A DNA stretch of 64,000 bases from Flavobacterium frigoris PS1 (GTDB lineage: Bacteria > Bacteroidota > Bacteroidia > Flavobacteriales > Flavobacteriaceae), in NCBI RefSeq assembly GCF_000252125.1, contig NZ_AHKF01000008.1, positions 101,586-165,585 of the forward strand, in the 5' to 3' direction. The notes below the pieces were generated by a model, which saw only the letters and a list, made by a program, of their open reading frames with translations, searched no databases and was not told where the DNA came from. Positions within the stretch are counted from its first letter, which is position 1, and the number at the start of each line of letters is the position of its first letter. This document shows, in pieces, positions 53,205-62,695 of the stretch. The translations under genes were made by a program, and so were the position numbers.

Positions 53205-54374
53205 ATGAGAAAATTAATGCTTTTCACGGCTTGCCTACTTGGCCTTTCTTTTGCGCATGCTCAAGATAGAGTCATAACTACAGCGGTTCCGTTTTTATTA
53301 GTTTCTGCTGATGCAAGAGCTGCGGGTATGGCTGACGTGGGCGTCGCAACTTCAAGTGATGTTTTTTCGCAACAATGGAATCCAGCAAAATATGCATTTG
53401 CCATTGACAAACAAGGCTTTTCTATAAGCTACACTCCCTACCTAACAGATTTAGCAAATGATATATCCTTAGGGCAAATTACCTATTACAACAAAATCAG
53501 TGAACGAAGTGCATTTGCAACTAGCCTTCGATATTTTGGTTTTGGCGATATTGAATTACGTGAAACCGGAGACCCCACTGAAGTTCCACGAACTGTAGCT
53601 CCAAATGAATTTGCATTAGACGGCTCCTATTCATTAAAACTAAGCGAAACCTTTTCCATGGCAGTAGCAGGAAGATATATTCGCTCTAACCTAAAAGTCG
53701 TTACAGATAATGGTGATGCATCTGCAGCAAATTCATTCGCAATAGATGTTGCTGGATTCTACCAGTCAGAAGAAATGGCATACAGCGAATTTAATGGGAG
53801 ATGGAGAGCTGGGTTCAACATTCAGAATTTAGGTCCAAAAATAAGTTATGATAACGATGAGTTTAGTACTAACTTTTTACCCGCAAATTTAAAAATAGGA
53901 ACCGGATTTGATTTTATTCTTGACGATTATAATAAAGTAGCCGTAAACTTAGAATTCAACAAACTATTGGTACCAACACCTCAAACCCCAGATTTAAACG
54001 GAGATGGAACGATTACTTCTGAGGAAAGATCGCAAAATTTAGACAACTACCGTTCGATAGGATGGGTTTCCGGCATATTCAAATCATTCGGAGATGCGCC
54101 TGATGGGTTTAGTGAGGAGCTTAAAGAATTTACATACGCATTGGGTGCTGAATATTCATATCAAGATTCATTCGCTATGCGCCTAGGTTATTTTAATGAA
54201 AGTGATTTAAAGGGAGCTCGCAAATTTTTCTCTCTTGGCGCTGGTTTTACATACAATGTAGTAAAAGTGGATTTATCCTATTTATTTTCGGCATCAAAAG
54301 TAAAAAACCCTTTAGAAAACACCTTACGTTTCTCTTTAACCTTTAACTTTGGAGACAAATACGATCAATACTAG
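53205..54374 (+). CDS. porV: Type IX secretion outer membrane protein PorV
   Basis: Outer membrane barrel that shuttles cargo from the translocon to PorU. 389 residues with a signal peptide (MRKLMLFTACLLGLSFAHAQ), then the family's conserved start FLLVSADARAAGMADVGVAT and FSQQWNPAKYAF. The FadL-like barrel contains GFNIQNLGPKISYDND and ends with LRFSLTFNFGDKYDQY. Overlapping promoter and strong terminator mark it as the last gene of the pair. Confidence 0.96.
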   Translation: MRKLMLFTACLLGLSFAHAQDRVITTAVPFLLVSADARAAGMADVGVATSSDVFSQQWNPAKYAFAIDKQGFSISYTPYLTDLANDISLGQITYYNKISERSAFATSLRYFGFGDIELRETGDPTEVPRTVAPNEFALDGSYSLKLSETFSMAVAGRYIRSNLKVVTDNGDASAANSFAIDVAGFYQSEEMAYSEFNGRWRAGFNIQNLGPKISYDNDEFSTNFLPANLKIGTGFDFILDDYNKVAVNLEFNKLLVPTPQTPDLNGDGTITSEERSQNLDNYRSIGWVSGIFKSFGDAPDGFSEELKEFTYALGAEYSYQDSFAMRLGYFNESDLKGARKFFSLGAGFTYNVVKVDLSYLFSASKVKNPLENTLRFSLTFNFGDKYDQY

Positions 54375-54396
54375 TCACAAATAAATATTTAATTTA

Positions 54397-54436
54397 AAAA
54401 TCCAAATTTCATACTATTGAAATTTGGATTTTTTTT
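54397..54436 (+). terminator. Terminator of porV
   Basis: Stem of at least 11 bases, TCCAAATTTCA (54401-54411) / TGAAATTTGGA (54418-54428), followed by T8. Confidence 0.88.
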
Positions 54437-54448
54437 CCCAAAAAAATA

Positions 54449-54931
54449 ATGAAAGAAATAACAATTACCACTCGATTCTCTGCATACAATGCAATTGACG
54501 AATTACCAAACGACATTCAAAATCTTATGGAACAAGCTATTGCTGTTAGAAAAAATGCTTACGCACCATATTCGAAATTCAGGGTAGGAACTGCACTTTT
54601 ACTAGACAATGGAAAAATTGTTTTAGGCTCGAACCAAGAAAATGCAGCATACCCTTCTGGACTTTGTGCTGAACGCGTCGCCATCTTTCAGGCAGGAGCC
54701 ATTTATCCCGATGCTAAAATTATAAAAATGGCAATTACTGCGGCATCAGACACAAACAAAACTACGAGTCCCATCCCTCCTTGTGGCGCTTGCAGACAGT
54801 CAATCGCTGAGTACGAAACAAAACAAGACACCCCTATTGAAATATATTTTATGGGAGAACTAGGTGACATCTATAAATCTGAGTCCCTAAAAAACTTACT
54901 TCCTTTTATGTTTGATAAAAATTTCTTGTAA
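54449..54931 (+). CDS. cdd: Cytidine deaminase
   Basis: Zinc enzyme that deaminates cytidine and deoxycytidine to uridine forms in pyrimidine salvage. 160 residues. The catalytic C-A-E is at 73-75 in SGLCAERVAIF, and the other two zinc cysteines lie in PPCGACRQS (112 and 115). RVGTALLLDNGK and NAAYPSGLCAE complete the typical substrate pocket. Starts only 13 bases after the porV terminator, but with no close operon partner downstream. Confidence 0.95.
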   Translation: MKEITITTRFSAYNAIDELPNDIQNLMEQAIAVRKNAYAPYSKFRVGTALLLDNGKIVLGSNQENAAYPSGLCAERVAIFQAGAIYPDAKIIKMAITAASDTNKTTSPIPPCGACRQSIAEYETKQDTPIEIYFMGELGDIYKSESLKNLLPFMFDKNFL

Positions 54932-54979
54932 AAAAACTAAAAAGTATCCTTTTAATTTTACTTCTCAGTTGGAATGTCA

Positions 54980-54987
54980 TATTTTTG
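54980..54987 (+). promoter_or_regulatory. -7 box of the pdhA-E2 operon
   Basis: TATTTTTG, 90 bases before the pdhA ATG at 55078, giving a leader of around 85 bases. Confidence 0.45.
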
Positions 54988-55077
54988 CAATTCGCAAATT
55001 TGTGAAAGAAAACTCTTTTGCGACATTTAGGTACTAGTTGATAACACACTAAAAACTTTAGCAAAAGAACAATTGAG

Positions 55078-56076
55078 ATGAAAGAAGTTACAAAAGAGGT
55101 TTATTTAAAGTGGTATGAAGACATGCTACTTTGGAGAAAGTTTGAAGACAAACTTGCAGCATTATACATACAACAAAAAGTCCGTGGATTTTTACATTTA
55201 TACAATGGTCAAGAGGCTGTCCTTGCAGGTGCATTGCACGCAATGGATTTGACAAAAGACAAAATGATTACTGCATACAGAAATCACGTTCAACCAATTG
55301 GAATGGGAGTTGATCCAAGACGCGTCATGGCGGAACTTTTAGGAAAAGTTACTGGAACATCAAAAGGAATGGGTGGATCAATGCACATTTTCTCAAAAGA
55401 ACACCGTTTTTATGGTGGACACGGAATCGTAGGAGGACAAATTCCTGTAGGAGCTGGACTCGCTTTTGCAGATAAGTATTTTGAAACTGGCGGCGTGACG
55501 ATGACCTACTTTGGTGACGGAGCTGCTCGTCAAGGTTCTTTGCACGAAGCTTTTAACATGGCTATGCTGTGGAAGCTGCCTGTTGTTTTTATCGTTGAAA
55601 ACAACGGTTATGCAATGGGAACTTCTGTAGAAAGAACAGCAAACCATACTGACATTTGGAAATTAGGTCTAGGATATGAAATGCCTTGCGGACCTGTTGA
55701 CGGAATGAATCCAGTAAAAGTTGCTGAAGCAATGACAGAGGCAATTGATAGAGCTCGACGTGGTGACGGACCAACGTTTCTTGAAATGAAAACATACCGT
55801 TACAGAGGACACTCTATGTCAGATGCCCAACTTTACCGTTCGAAAGACGAAGTTGAAGAATACAAAAAAATCGATCCAATCACACAAGTCTTAGATTTGA
55901 TTAAGGATCAGAAATACGCTACTGACGAAGAAATTGAAATCATCGACAAAAGAGTAAAAGATTTAGTTCAAGAATGTGTAGATTTTGCTGAAGAATCTGA
56001 ATATCCTCCGGTGCAACAACTTTACGATGTAGTATACGAACAAGAAAACTATCCATTCATCCCTCATAAACTATAA
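55078..56076 (+). CDS. pdhA: Pyruvate dehydrogenase E1 component, alpha subunit
   Basis: TPP-dependent subunit that decarboxylates pyruvate. 332 residues. The TPP motif begins GDGAARQGS (residues 146-154) and ends at VENNGYAM (Asn175-176). YRGHSMSDAQLYRSKDEV includes the phosphorylation-loop analogue. The E2 gene follows after 7 bases; the E1 beta and E3 genes are not here. The alpha/E2 pairing is usual in flavobacteria. Confidence 0.96.
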   Translation: MKEVTKEVYLKWYEDMLLWRKFEDKLAALYIQQKVRGFLHLYNGQEAVLAGALHAMDLTKDKMITAYRNHVQPIGMGVDPRRVMAELLGKVTGTSKGMGGSMHIFSKEHRFYGGHGIVGGQIPVGAGLAFADKYFETGGVTMTYFGDGAARQGSLHEAFNMAMLWKLPVVFIVENNGYAMGTSVERTANHTDIWKLGLGYEMPCGPVDGMNPVKVAEAMTEAIDRARRGDGPTFLEMKTYRYRGHSMSDAQLYRSKDEVEEYKKIDPITQVLDLIKDQKYATDEEIEIIDKRVKDLVQECVDFAEESEYPPVQQLYDVVYEQENYPFIPHKL

Positions 56077-56083
56077 ATCAATT

Positions 56084-57724
56084 ATGGCAACAATTATAAC
56101 AATGCCTCGCTTGAGCGATACTATGACGGAAGGAACTGTAGCGGCTTGGCTTAAAAACGTAGGAGACAAAATAAGCGAAGGAGATATCCTTGCAGAAATT
56201 GAAACCGACAAAGCAACAATGGAATTTGAATCCTTTAATGAAGGAACACTTTTATATATTGGAATACCAGCAGGTGAAACTGCATCAGTTGACTCTTTAT
56301 TGGCAATTATAGGTGAAGAAGGTGAAGATATATCTGCACTATTGGCCGAAAAACCAGCAACTACTACAGCAGAAGTAGAAGAGGAAACTAGTGAAAAAAC
56401 CGAAGTTAAAAAAGAAGAGACTGCTACTCCATCAACAACTTCAGTACCTGAAGGAGTTGTCGTTGTAACTATGCCTCGTCTTAGTGATACAATGACGGAA
56501 GGAACTGTAGCTACTTGGCTGAAGAAAGTAGGAGACAAAATAGCTGAAGGTGATATCCTTGCTGAAATCGAAACTGATAAAGCAACAATGGAATTCGAAT
56601 CTTTCAACGAAGGAACTTTATTGTACATAGGAATTCAAGATGGAGAATCAGCTCCCGTTGACAGCTTATTAGCTATCATAGGTCCTGAAGGAACTGATAT
56701 TAGTGGAATTGCTAAAAATTATACAGCTGGAGGTACTCCAGAAGCAGCAACTGAAGACGCAAAATCAGCACCAGCTGAGAAAGTAGAACCAATTGTACAA
56801 GAGGCTTCAACAGATGGTCAACGTATTCTAGCGTCTCCATTAGCAAAGAAAATAGCTAATGACAAAGGAATTCAGCTGACTCAAGTTAAAGGCTCAGGTG
56901 AAAATGGACGTATTGTAAAAAGCGATATTGAAAATTTCACTCCTGCAACAGCAGCTGCTCCACAAGCAGCAAGTGCAACTGCACCAACAGCAGCAAAAGC
57001 TGAACCAGTAGCAGCTCCAAAAGTATTTGTCCCTGCTGGAGAAGTTTTCACCGAAGAAATCAAGAATTCGCAAATGCGAAAAATAATTGCTAAACGTTTG
57101 GCAGAGTCATTATTCACTGCGCCGCATTACAATTTAGTAATTGAGGTAACAATGGACGAAGCGATGAAATCAAGATCTATCATTAATGGCGTACCAGATA
57201 CAAAAGTATCGTTTAATGATATGGTGATAAAAGCTTGCGCAATGGCTTTGAAAAAACATCCAAAAATCAATTCTCAATGGAGAGAAGATTCAATCCTTAT
57301 CAACCATCATGTAAACATTGGTGTTGCAGTTGCAGTTGAGGATGGATTAGTGGTTCCTGTGTTGCGATTTACAGATGCTATGAGTTTATCTCAAATTGGA
57401 GGAAACGTAAGAGACCTTGCAGGAAGAGCAAAAAACAAAAAGTTATTGCCTACAGAAATGGAAGGAAGCACTTTTACTGTTTCAAACCTTGGAATGTTTG
57501 GTATAACTGAATTCAATTCGATCATCAACCAACCAAATTCAGCAATCCTTTCAGTTGGAGCAATTGTAGAAAAGCCAGTTGTCAAAAATGGTCAGATCGT
57601 AGTAGGAAACACAATGATGTTATCTTTAGCGTGCGACCATAGAACAATTGACGGAGCTACCGGAGCGCAGTTCTTGCAAACATTAAAACAATTTATAGAA
57701 AACCCAGTTACGATGCTTGCATAA
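56084..57724 (+). CDS. pdhC: Pyruvate dehydrogenase E2, dihydrolipoamide acetyltransferase with two lipoyl domains
   Basis: Core of the pyruvate dehydrogenase complex; moves acetyl from lipoate to CoA. 546 residues. Lipoyl domain 1 (about 1-85, Lys43 in IETDKATMEF) and lipoyl domain 2 (about 124-210, Lys166) are closely similar, 123 residues apart. An E3/E1-binding domain spans about 247-285 (RILASPLAKKIANDKG). An Ala/Pro linker leads to the catalytic domain with DHRTIDG (His519). It ends at a palindromic terminator. Confidence 0.96.
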   Translation: MATIITMPRLSDTMTEGTVAAWLKNVGDKISEGDILAEIETDKATMEFESFNEGTLLYIGIPAGETASVDSLLAIIGEEGEDISALLAEKPATTTAEVEEETSEKTEVKKEETATPSTTSVPEGVVVVTMPRLSDTMTEGTVATWLKKVGDKIAEGDILAEIETDKATMEFESFNEGTLLYIGIQDGESAPVDSLLAIIGPEGTDISGIAKNYTAGGTPEAATEDAKSAPAEKVEPIVQEASTDGQRILASPLAKKIANDKGIQLTQVKGSGENGRIVKSDIENFTPATAAAPQAASATAPTAAKAEPVAAPKVFVPAGEVFTEEIKNSQMRKIIAKRLAESLFTAPHYNLVIEVTMDEAMKSRSIINGVPDTKVSFNDMVIKACAMALKKHPKINSQWREDSILINHHVNIGVAVAVEDGLVVPVLRFTDAMSLSQIGGNVRDLAGRAKNKKLLPTEMEGSTFTVSNLGMFGITEFNSIINQPNSAILSVGAIVEKPVVKNGQIVVGNTMMLSLACDHRTIDGATGAQFLQTLKQFIENPVTMLA

Positions 57725-57753
57725 AACTAAGCTTTCTATTTTTATATAATAAG

Positions 57754-57788
57754 AATCCCATTTTGAAATTTCAAAATGGGATTTTTTT
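57754..57788. terminator. Perfect palindromic bidirectional terminator after the E2 gene
   Basis: 15-base perfect inverted repeat with no spacer (57754-57768 / 57769-57783), starting AATCCCATTTTGAAA, followed by T run. It serves the E2 gene and the convergent glycosyltransferase gene. Confidence 0.88.
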
Positions 57789-57804
57789 ATTGACCATAAC
57801 TAAA

Positions 57805-59052
57805 CTATCTGATTTTATTCTTTTCTTCAATCCATCGTGACATATATCTTGTACTTGTCAATGTATGATGTTGTAACATTGCGCCCATAAAATTTCCCAA
57901 CCGATGTTCTTCTAAATTAATTATTAAACTTTGTATAGTTTTCTTAAAATCATCTGCAAATAACTCTTTTGAAAATCGTCGACTAACAATTCTAACACCG
58001 TTTAACTGTGACTTCAACCACCTCTCTTTATTTTGATATAATACAACCGCCGATTTAGCAAACATTTGAGGATCGTCATCAATAACACCATTCCACGAAA
58101 AGCTACCCAACATCCCTTCCGCCCCGATATTTGTCGTCACACTTGGCGTACCACACAACATTGCTTCTACCAACTTCCCCTTTAATCCTGCACCGAAACG
58201 TAGCGGAGCCAACACAACCCGAGCCTTCTTGACAACTTCATGTGCATCTGCCGCTCGACCCATAATATAAAAACCCTCTTTTGTATTATGCAATTGCATT
58301 ACTTTTTGAGATGGATAAGCACCATAAACATGCAATTTCCCTTCTGGAAATCCCTTTTTAATTAACGGCCAAACTGTTTCTTTTAAATACTGTACTGCAT
58401 TCCAATTGGGTTCGTGAAGAAAATTGCCAATAAATACAAAATCTTTTCTTTCCTCAAAGCTTGGTAAATCATTTAGCTGTAAATCATCAATGGGTTCTAA
58501 TAAAAAAGGCAAATAATACAATAGGTATTTGTCTATTTTGAATACAGATTTTAACAAATCCATTTCGAATTCAGAAATCATCAAAGAAAGATCACAACGT
58601 AAAATACTTGCAATTTCTCTTTTAGCGACATCTTCTTTTAATAAATCAGTTAATTCAAATTTACGCATTTCCTTAAAAGCTCTTTGACGTGCTAATCTTA
58701 AACTGTGTAAATCCTCTGTATCTAAAATCCGTAAGGCATTAGGACAACTTTCGGCAACGCGCCAGCCAAACTGTTCTTCGATCATAAAACGATCAAACAG
58801 AACAATTGATGGATTTAGTTCCTTTATAAAAACATCAAAACTGGAACTATTTAATAAAACCGACTCTTTTCTCACATTCAAAGCGGAAAGATCTACCATG
58901 TAAACACTATCCATCGCCGGACTAGCAAAAGTAATATCATAGCCCTCCTCTTTAAACAGGGAGATCAACTGCATCATTCTACCACCGGCAGCCGATGATT
59001 TGGGCTCAGGCCATACAAAACCTATTATCAAAAGTATTTTCACCTGATTCAT
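57805..59052 (-). CDS. Glycosyltransferase (GT-B, family 4-like)
   Basis: 415 residues. N-terminal Rossmann-like domain starts ILLIIGFVWPEPKSSAAGGR (glycine-rich phosphate loop). The C-terminal half has FVFIGNFLHEPNWNAVQYL, and the donor-binding site VVLAPLRFGAGLKGKLVEAML with GTPSVTTNIGAEGM, which is characteristic of GT4/GT1 enzymes. No membrane segment. Acceptor unknown; convergent with the pyruvate dehydrogenase operon and divergent from miaE. Confidence 0.88.
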   Translation of the reverse strand: MNQVKILLIIGFVWPEPKSSAAGGRMMQLISLFKEEGYDITFASPAMDSVYMVDLSALNVRKESVLLNSSSFDVFIKELNPSIVLFDRFMIEEQFGWRVAESCPNALRILDTEDLHSLRLARQRAFKEMRKFELTDLLKEDVAKREIASILRCDLSLMISEFEMDLLKSVFKIDKYLLYYLPFLLEPIDDLQLNDLPSFEERKDFVFIGNFLHEPNWNAVQYLKETVWPLIKKGFPEGKLHVYGAYPSQKVMQLHNTKEGFYIMGRAADAHEVVKKARVVLAPLRFGAGLKGKLVEAMLCGTPSVTTNIGAEGMLGSFSWNGVIDDDPQMFAKSAVVLYQNKERWLKSQLNGVRIVSRRFSKELFADDFKKTIQSLIINLEEHRLGNFMGAMLQHHTLTSTRYMSRWIEEKNKIR

Positions 59053-59131
59053 AACTTATAATTTGAGTTGCAAAATAATGCTATTTACCGCGCATTACCA
59101 TCATTTCAATGATAAATCAGAAAGAAAACAC

Positions 59132-59139
59132 TAATTTTG
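59132..59139 (+). promoter_or_regulatory. -7 box of miaE
   Basis: TAATTTTG, 20 bases before the ATG at 59160. It lies inside the longer frame that opens at 59109 and so rules that start out. Confidence 0.55.
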
Positions 59140-59159
59140 CAATAATAAAACACACTAAC

Positions 59160-59741
59160 ATGTTAGGATTAAAATTAGCCACTGACCCACGATGGGTAAA
59201 TATAGTTGAATCAAACATTGAAGAAATTTTGACGGACCATGCCTGGTGTGAGCAAAAGGCAGCTTCAAATGCGATAAGCCTAGTAACATATAATTCTGAA
59301 TTAGAAGACTTAGTCACAGAACTATTAGTTATTGCAAAGGAGGAGCTCGATCACCTGCAAATGGTTCATGACTTAATAAAAAGTAAAGGTTTAACTTTAG
59401 GGCGAGAGCGTAAAGACCATTACGTAAACGAACTTTTTAAGTTTATGAAGAAAGATGGAAGCCGGAAAGATGCGCTATGTGATCGTTTGCTATTTTCGGC
59501 TATGATTGAAGCTAGAAGCTGTGAAAGATTTAAGGTCTTATCAGAAAACATAAAAGATCCAGAACTAGCTAAATTTTACCGTGATTTGATGATTAGCGAA
59601 GCTGGACACTACACTACTTTCTTAGGTTTTGCGAAAAAATATGCTGATAATATAGATGTCGATAAACGCTGGAAGCAATGGATTGAATTTGAAACTTCAA
59701 TCATCACAAATTACGGAAAGAACGAAACCGTTCATGGTTAA
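59160..59741 (+). CDS. miaE: tRNA-(ms2io6A)-hydroxylase
   Basis: Diiron monooxygenase that hydroxylates the isopentenyl group of modified A37 in tRNA. 193 residues from MLGLKLATDP. The helical ferritin-like fold has Glu/His pairs: ILTDHAWCEQKAASNAI, AKEELDHLQMVHDLI (E..H), ARSCERFKVL and ISEAGHYTTFLGFAKKY. The carboxylate-histidine set matches MiaE. Its action would need MiaA and MiaB, which are not in this window. Confidence 0.92.
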   Translation: MLGLKLATDPRWVNIVESNIEEILTDHAWCEQKAASNAISLVTYNSELEDLVTELLVIAKEELDHLQMVHDLIKSKGLTLGRERKDHYVNELFKFMKKDGSRKDALCDRLLFSAMIEARSCERFKVLSENIKDPELAKFYRDLMISEAGHYTTFLGFAKKYADNIDVDKRWKQWIEFETSIITNYGKNETVHG

Positions 59742-59793
59742 TAGGAATTAGAAAAATAACCTTATTTCAATTCTTAAAATACTTGAATAAAAA

Positions 59794-59822
59794 AAAGAGC
59801 ACTTAATGTGCTCTTTTTTTTT
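59794..59822. terminator. Terminator after miaE, also facing the OmpA-like gene
   Basis: Stem AAAGAGCAC (59794-59802) / GTGCTCTTT (59808-59816), with flanking A and T runs on both sides. Confidence 0.85.
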
Positions 59823-59831
59823 CATATAAAA

Positions 59832-61706
59832 CTACTGTTGTCTAATTATAAACTCAGAACGCCTGTTTAAAGCATGTTGCTCTTCAGAACAGTCCTGATG
59901 ACAATCAACTATTGGCTCTGTTTCTCCAAAGCCTTTTGCTGAAATTTTATCACTACTTATTCCCTTTGAAATAATATATTGAACAGTCGCTTTAGCACGT
60001 CGCTCTGATAATTTTAAATTATAATTATCATTACCTCTTGAGTCAGTGTGTGACCTAACAAAAATAACTAGTTTGCTATTTTGCGACATTATATACACCA
60101 ACTTATCAAGTTCAACTGCACCTGATGTAGTAATATCGCTTTTATCAAATTCGAAATAAATAGGATTAAAAATAAATTCTGTATCAGTAACAACAACATC
60201 GATAGGATCAAGTTTAGCCTCGACCCTAAATTCATCACCATTACTAACAGTTATCGGAAATGATTTCGAAACAAATCCATCTTTGCTAATCTCTACTAAA
60301 TAAGATTTATCATTTTTTGCACTGTAAACAGTAGATCCAATCTCATTTGTTAATTGTTTATCCAATATCGTCTTATCCATATCTGAAATAACTATTCTTG
60401 CATTCCTTAAGAGGTCTCCATTTACAGAATTAGTAACAACAGTACTTATTTTTCCATTACTAATCACCGGAGCAGAAGAGTATATCTGGTCTTTACCATC
60501 ACGATTACTAGAAATATACCCTAACTTATTCTTTTTATCAAAAGTAAAAGCAAAATCATCTTTTTCAGAGTTAATAGGCTTTCCTAAATTACTTGCAGAT
60601 TGATTTTTAATTAAATCAATTGAAAAAATATCATAGCCACCTAAACCAGTTAATCCTTTTGATGAAAAATACAAAATCCCTTCTTCTGAAACAAATGGAA
60701 AGCTTTCATCTTGACTAGTATTTACTTTGCTACCCAAATTTTCAGGAGTTCCAAAACTTCCGTCAGTATGAACGGCGACTTTCCAAATATCTAAACCACC
60801 TATCGTCCCAACCATATTAGAAGAGAAATAAAGTACGTTCCCGTCATTAGATAAAGATGGATTACTAACCGAATAGTTTTTACTATTAAAAGGTAGCGGA
60901 GTAATATTTACCCATTTCCCATTTTCTTTAGTCGCCTTATATAAATTTACTTGACCATCCTTTATGTTTTTCTGCCTATTTTTCTTAAATATTTTTTCAT
61001 TAAAACTTTCACTAGAAAAATAAACTGTTTTCCCATCTTGACTCATAGTCAAAGGACCTTCGTGGTAAATAGAATTTAAATCAGAAACTGGAGTAGGTTC
61101 AGAATAAGTTGCTTCCTTTTCAGTATAATCAGATTGATAAAGGTCTAGGAAAGGCTCATTATTTAAACCGTATATCTTCCTAATTTCATTCCTTGAGCTA
61201 GCAAAATACAATACGTTATTGTACTGAATCGCTCCAAAATCAGATTTAGTAGAATTTATATTTAGCTTCTTTATGTCAAACAATTTTTCTATACCGGAAA
61301 TCTTAGATAAATAATCCGGATTATTTACGAATTCTTGTGCTCTTGGGTCGTTTGGCTGCATTGAAACAAATACTTTCATTTGTGTATCTGAATCAGCATA
61401 CTTACCATTTGATTTCAAAAGTTGCGCATATCTATAATGAGTATCTGCATCCTGTTCTACTTGCATTGCCTTCTCATACCATTTTTCAGATTGAGAAGTG
61501 TCATTCATGTAGTAATAACTTTTCCCCAGTTGCTTAAAAACATAAGAATCAGAATTTCCGCTTTTGACTAATACTTCATAAGCGCTGGCCGCTTTAACAA
61601 ATTCATATCTGTCAAATAATTTATCAGCAGACTTAGTTTGTCTACTTTGTGCCAAGATAGCCATGCTACTCAGCACAAAAAACAAAATTGTTGTATATTT
61701 TTTCAT
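59832..61706 (-). CDS. OmpA-family protein with TPR and PD40-like repeats (gliding/T9SS accessory)
   Basis: 624 residues from the ATG at 61706; the frame opens with a TTG one codon earlier. Signal peptide (MKKYTTILFFVLSSMAILAQ), then a TPR-like part (about 25-130), a WD40/PD40-type beta-propeller (ALYFASSRNE, VYFSSESFN, VLYFSSNMVGTIGG repeats), a carboxypeptidase-like insert, and a C-terminal OmpA domain (NPIYFEFDKSDIT, then LKLSERRAKATVQYI) that binds peptidoglycan. Adjacent to PorP/SprF and a type IX cargo adhesin; likely fixes the adhesin apparatus to the cell wall. Confidence 0.9.
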   Translation of the reverse strand: MKKYTTILFFVLSSMAILAQSRQTKSADKLFDRYEFVKAASAYEVLVKSGNSDSYVFKQLGKSYYYMNDTSQSEKWYEKAMQVEQDADTHYRYAQLLKSNGKYADSDTQMKVFVSMQPNDPRAQEFVNNPDYLSKISGIEKLFDIKKLNINSTKSDFGAIQYNNVLYFASSRNEIRKIYGLNNEPFLDLYQSDYTEKEATYSEPTPVSDLNSIYHEGPLTMSQDGKTVYFSSESFNEKIFKKNRQKNIKDGQVNLYKATKENGKWVNITPLPFNSKNYSVSNPSLSNDGNVLYFSSNMVGTIGGLDIWKVAVHTDGSFGTPENLGSKVNTSQDESFPFVSEEGILYFSSKGLTGLGGYDIFSIDLIKNQSASNLGKPINSEKDDFAFTFDKKNKLGYISSNRDGKDQIYSSAPVISNGKISTVVTNSVNGDLLRNARIVISDMDKTILDKQLTNEIGSTVYSAKNDKSYLVEISKDGFVSKSFPITVSNGDEFRVEAKLDPIDVVVTDTEFIFNPIYFEFDKSDITTSGAVELDKLVYIMSQNSKLVIFVRSHTDSRGNDNYNLKLSERRAKATVQYIISKGISSDKISAKGFGETEPIVDCHQDCSEEQHALNRRSEFIIRQQ

Positions 61707-61722
61707 CAATTACAAATTTATA

Positions 61723-62640
61723 TTAGAAAAATCTAGGTGAACGAGAAACCTTTTTTGCTGTAAACAAATCGTACAGAATAATAAACTCATGAGATGAAGG
61801 TGCTGTCACCTTCAAGTCAGAAACAATATGATCATAAGCATACCCTATTCGTAACTCTGGTGTAATAGCAAAATTAACCATGGCACCGAAACTGTCTTCC
61901 AACCGATAGCTAGCTCCAACTTCGATTTTCTCCATATATAAAAAGTTTGCAGAGACATCTAAAGAGGGCGATACATTAAATGCTGATTTTAACATGAAAG
62001 AAGGCTTAAATTTCAAATCATAATTAACATCAAAAACATATCCCGCAGTTAAGAAATAATGTGATACATCAGAACCATATTCTCGCCCATTATAATCCAA
62101 ATGCGCAGATTTCATTAAGTTAGGGATTGAAAAGGCGACATAATACCTATCAGTATAATAAAAAGCTCCAGCACCTAAATTTAATGAAGCATCGTTGATA
62201 TCCTCTCCGAAGATTCCTTCAGTAGGATCTGGCAAGGAAGATTGTATATCCCTAAGTCCTACCTTATGAAATGAAACACCTGCTTTAACACCCAGTGCAA
62301 GTCTATGCTCATCATTTAATTTTAACGTATAAGAGAAATCACCATATACGTTTTGTTCTGTAACTGGACCTATTTTGTCAGATATGAAAGATAATCCTAA
62401 ACCAACATTATTACCGGTTGGAGCATGTCCAGAAAAAGTAAACGAAGTAGGTGCATCCTCAATATTTACCCACTGCTTTCTATATAAAGCACCAAAAGAA
62501 ATACTTTCTTTTGAACCAGCATATGCCGGATTAATAACATTCATATTATACATATATTGAGTATAATGCGGATTTTGCTGCGCTATTACATCTACGTAAG
62601 TAATAAGAACTAAAAGAGTCGCCAAAAATATTTTGTTCAT
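61723..62640 (-). CDS. PorP/SprF family type IX secretion membrane protein
   Basis: 305 residues with a signal peptide (MNKIFLATLLVLITYVDVIA). QQNPHYTQYMYNMNVINPAYAGS is the hallmark start of PorP/SprF proteins, and FGALYRKQWVNIEDAPTSF follows. The rest is an aromatic beta-barrel. In F. johnsoniae, SprF is needed for SprB adhesin secretion; here the gene follows the adhesin after 55 bases and precedes the OmpA-like gene by 16. The specific role for this adhesin is inferred. Confidence 0.93.
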   Translation of the reverse strand: MNKIFLATLLVLITYVDVIAQQNPHYTQYMYNMNVINPAYAGSKESISFGALYRKQWVNIEDAPTSFTFSGHAPTGNNVGLGLSFISDKIGPVTEQNVYGDFSYTLKLNDEHRLALGVKAGVSFHKVGLRDIQSSLPDPTEGIFGEDINDASLNLGAGAFYYTDRYYVAFSIPNLMKSAHLDYNGREYGSDVSHYFLTAGYVFDVNYDLKFKPSFMLKSAFNVSPSLDVSANFLYMEKIEVGASYRLEDSFGAMVNFAITPELRIGYAYDHIVSDLKVTAPSSHEFIILYDLFTAKKVSRSPRFF

Positions 62641-62695
62641 ATCAATTTGTTTTCATTTTGTTGATATTAAATACCAACATGAGTTTATTAAATAA

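Noticed and set aside
56071..56628. Long antisense ORF over the E2 gene
   Set aside because: Repetitive Ser/Val/Ile content from the complement of the two lipoyl domains; E2 on the other strand is certain.
61713..61720. TAAATTTG box before the OmpA-like gene
   Set aside because: Lies in a 16-base gap inside an apparent operon; a chance match in AT-rich DNA is as likely as an internal promoter.
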